From DAOTXK01 sp034435395 (lineage in GTDB: Bacteria; Chloroflexota; Anaerolineae; Aggregatilineales; Ch27), in assembly GCA_034435395.1 (NCBI GenBank), contig DAOTXK010000396.1, forward strand, positions 1-6,161: a stretch of 6,161 bases of DNA, given 5' to 3'. Position numbers and translations under genes: made by a program. This document shows positions 5,371 to 6,161 of this stretch, piece after piece. Every line of letters begins with the position of its first letter. Position 1 is the first letter of the stretch. The notes under the pieces are model-generated. The model ran no database searches, was not told the origin of the DNA, and saw only the letters and a program-made list of their open reading frames with translations.

Positions 5371-6161
5371 ATGATCGATCGTAAGCACCGGCGGGAGCCG
5401 GACTTCGATCTGCTGCGGCGGGCCATCCTCCGCCAGGGCGAGTTAGACCGCGTCCCCCTGCTGGAGCTGTTCGCCGACAAGGAGATCATCGCCCACGTGC
5501 TGGGTTTGACCTTCGACCGCCCGCTGGACGCCGTTGAAGAAGCGCGCTGGACCCGCCTCAAGGTCGAGTTCTGGACTGAACTCGGCTACGACGCCATCTG
5601 GCTGGGCGCCGGCCCCAAAATGGTCTACGAGCAGGTCCACGGCGAGGACACCGCCGCCCTCAAGCGGGAACAGCGGGCCTGGCACGCCGCCGACGTGGGC
5701 ATCCTCACCACCTGGGCCGACTTCGAGGCGTATCCCTGGCCGCGCCCGGAGGACGCCGACTTCTCCCAGGTGGAACTGGCGGCCCGGATCATGCCGCCGG
5801 GCATGAAAATCCTGGCCAGCGTCAGCGGGGCGCTGGAGCCGGTGATGTGGCTGATGGGCTTCACTGCCTTCGCCCTGGCCCTGCACGACGACCCGGCCCT
5901 GATCCGGGCGCTGTTCGACCGGGTGGCGGCCATTCACTTCCCGGTGGCCGAAGCGCTGCTGGACATGGAAGCGGTGGCCGGGCTGTTCGTGGGCGACGAC
6001 ATGGGCTTCAAGACAGCCACCATGATCGCTCCGGAGCACCTCCGGCAGTACGTCTTCCCTTACCACCAGCGGCTGGCCGCCCTGGCCCACGCGCGGAACA
6101 AGGTCTACGTGCTGCACGCCTGCGGCAACCTGGCCGCCGTCATGGACGACCTGATCGACGA
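5371..6161 (+). CDS. URO-D superfamily protein, MtaA/CmuA-like, copy 2 (3' end beyond window)
   Basis: This partial gene shows 263 codons and no stop before the window ends. It aligns without gaps to copy 1 along its whole visible length. The N-terminus HRREPDFDLLRRAIL, the block TWADFEAYPWPRPEDADFS (114-132) and everything from about residue 193 onward are identical in protein sequence. Residues 41-113 are strongly diverged and 133-192 moderately so. H249 and C251 of the zinc motif (LHACGN) are present; the third Cys would lie outside the window. The ATG at 5371 matches the copy 1 start, and GAAAGG (5352-5357) lies 13 nt upstream within a small fold and next to the palindrome GGGTTAACCC (5356-5365). 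The conserved catalytic scaffold with a changed N-terminal half suggests a related reaction on a different substrate or partner; this is inference. Confidence 0.85.
   Translation, partial: MIDRKHRREPDFDLLRRAILRQGELDRVPLLELFADKEIIAHVLGLTFDRPLDAVEEARWTRLKVEFWTELGYDAIWLGAGPKMVYEQVHGEDTAALKREQRAWHAADVGILTTWADFEAYPWPRPEDADFSQVELAARIMPPGMKILASVSGALEPVMWLMGFTAFALALHDDPALIRALFDRVAAIHFPVAEALLDMEAVAGLFVGDDMGFKTATMIAPEHLRQYVFPYHQRLAALAHARNKVYVLHACGNLAAVMDDLID
5947..6161 (+). repeat. Near-identical direct repeat, unit 2 (inside URO-D copy 2)
   Basis: This is the partner of 4755-4969 at a constant offset of 1192 bp. Such high nucleotide identity, next to sections of the same genes that differ at most codons, points to gene conversion or selective homogenisation of the C-terminal zinc-binding half. 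An assembly collapse or chimera between paralogues is the main alternative. Confidence 0.9.

Overview
The window is GC-rich bacterial DNA with strong third-position GC bias and several leaderless-looking or Shine-Dalgarno-led genes. The gene mix is a ThuA-family sugar-utilisation protein, a GT4 glycosyltransferase, a YvlD/phage-holin-4-like membrane protein, and tandem genes of the uroporphyrinogen decarboxylase (URO-D) superfamily. This would suit an environmental heterotroph, and Chloroflexota (Anaerolineae-like) is my guess. No rRNA or phylogenetic marker is present, so that assignment is weak. No CRISPR array, transposase, integrase, tRNA or rRNA was seen.

Layout. Bases 1-190 hold nothing I can support. 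A good sigma70-type promoter at 192-220 leads to a small plus-strand protein with a Cys/His cluster (285-602). It is followed by a four-helix YvlD/holin-4 superfamily membrane protein (796-1188). A convergent ThuA-family gene (1232-1960, minus) has a strong ribosome binding site. Its leader carries a perfect TATAAT and, downstream of that, a perfect 14-bp palindrome. Upstream of it on the minus strand come a GT4 glycosyltransferase (2125-3348), a tiny ORF overlapping the glycosyltransferase start by four bases, and a two-helix membrane protein (3580-3945). An AT-rich divergent intergenic region (3946-4178) separates this minus block from two plus-strand URO-D superfamily paralogues. The first (4179-5255) is complete. 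The second (5371 onward) is cut by the window end.

The most notable structure is the tandem URO-D pair. The genes align without gaps at a constant offset of 1192 bp, but identity is mosaic: near-perfect blocks (215 bp with only three synonymous differences at the visible 3' end) alternate with strongly diverged blocks. Both carry the His-x-Cys part of the zinc site typical of MtaA/MtbA-like corrinoid methyltransferases, and both lack the N-terminal HemE signature. Each is preceded at exactly the same distance by a TTGC-like/CATACT promoter-like pair. This looks like a recent or gene-converted expansion of a substrate-diversifying enzyme, possibly continuing beyond the window. The substrate and partner proteins are not visible here. 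I do not see convincing evidence for a wholly new type of system.
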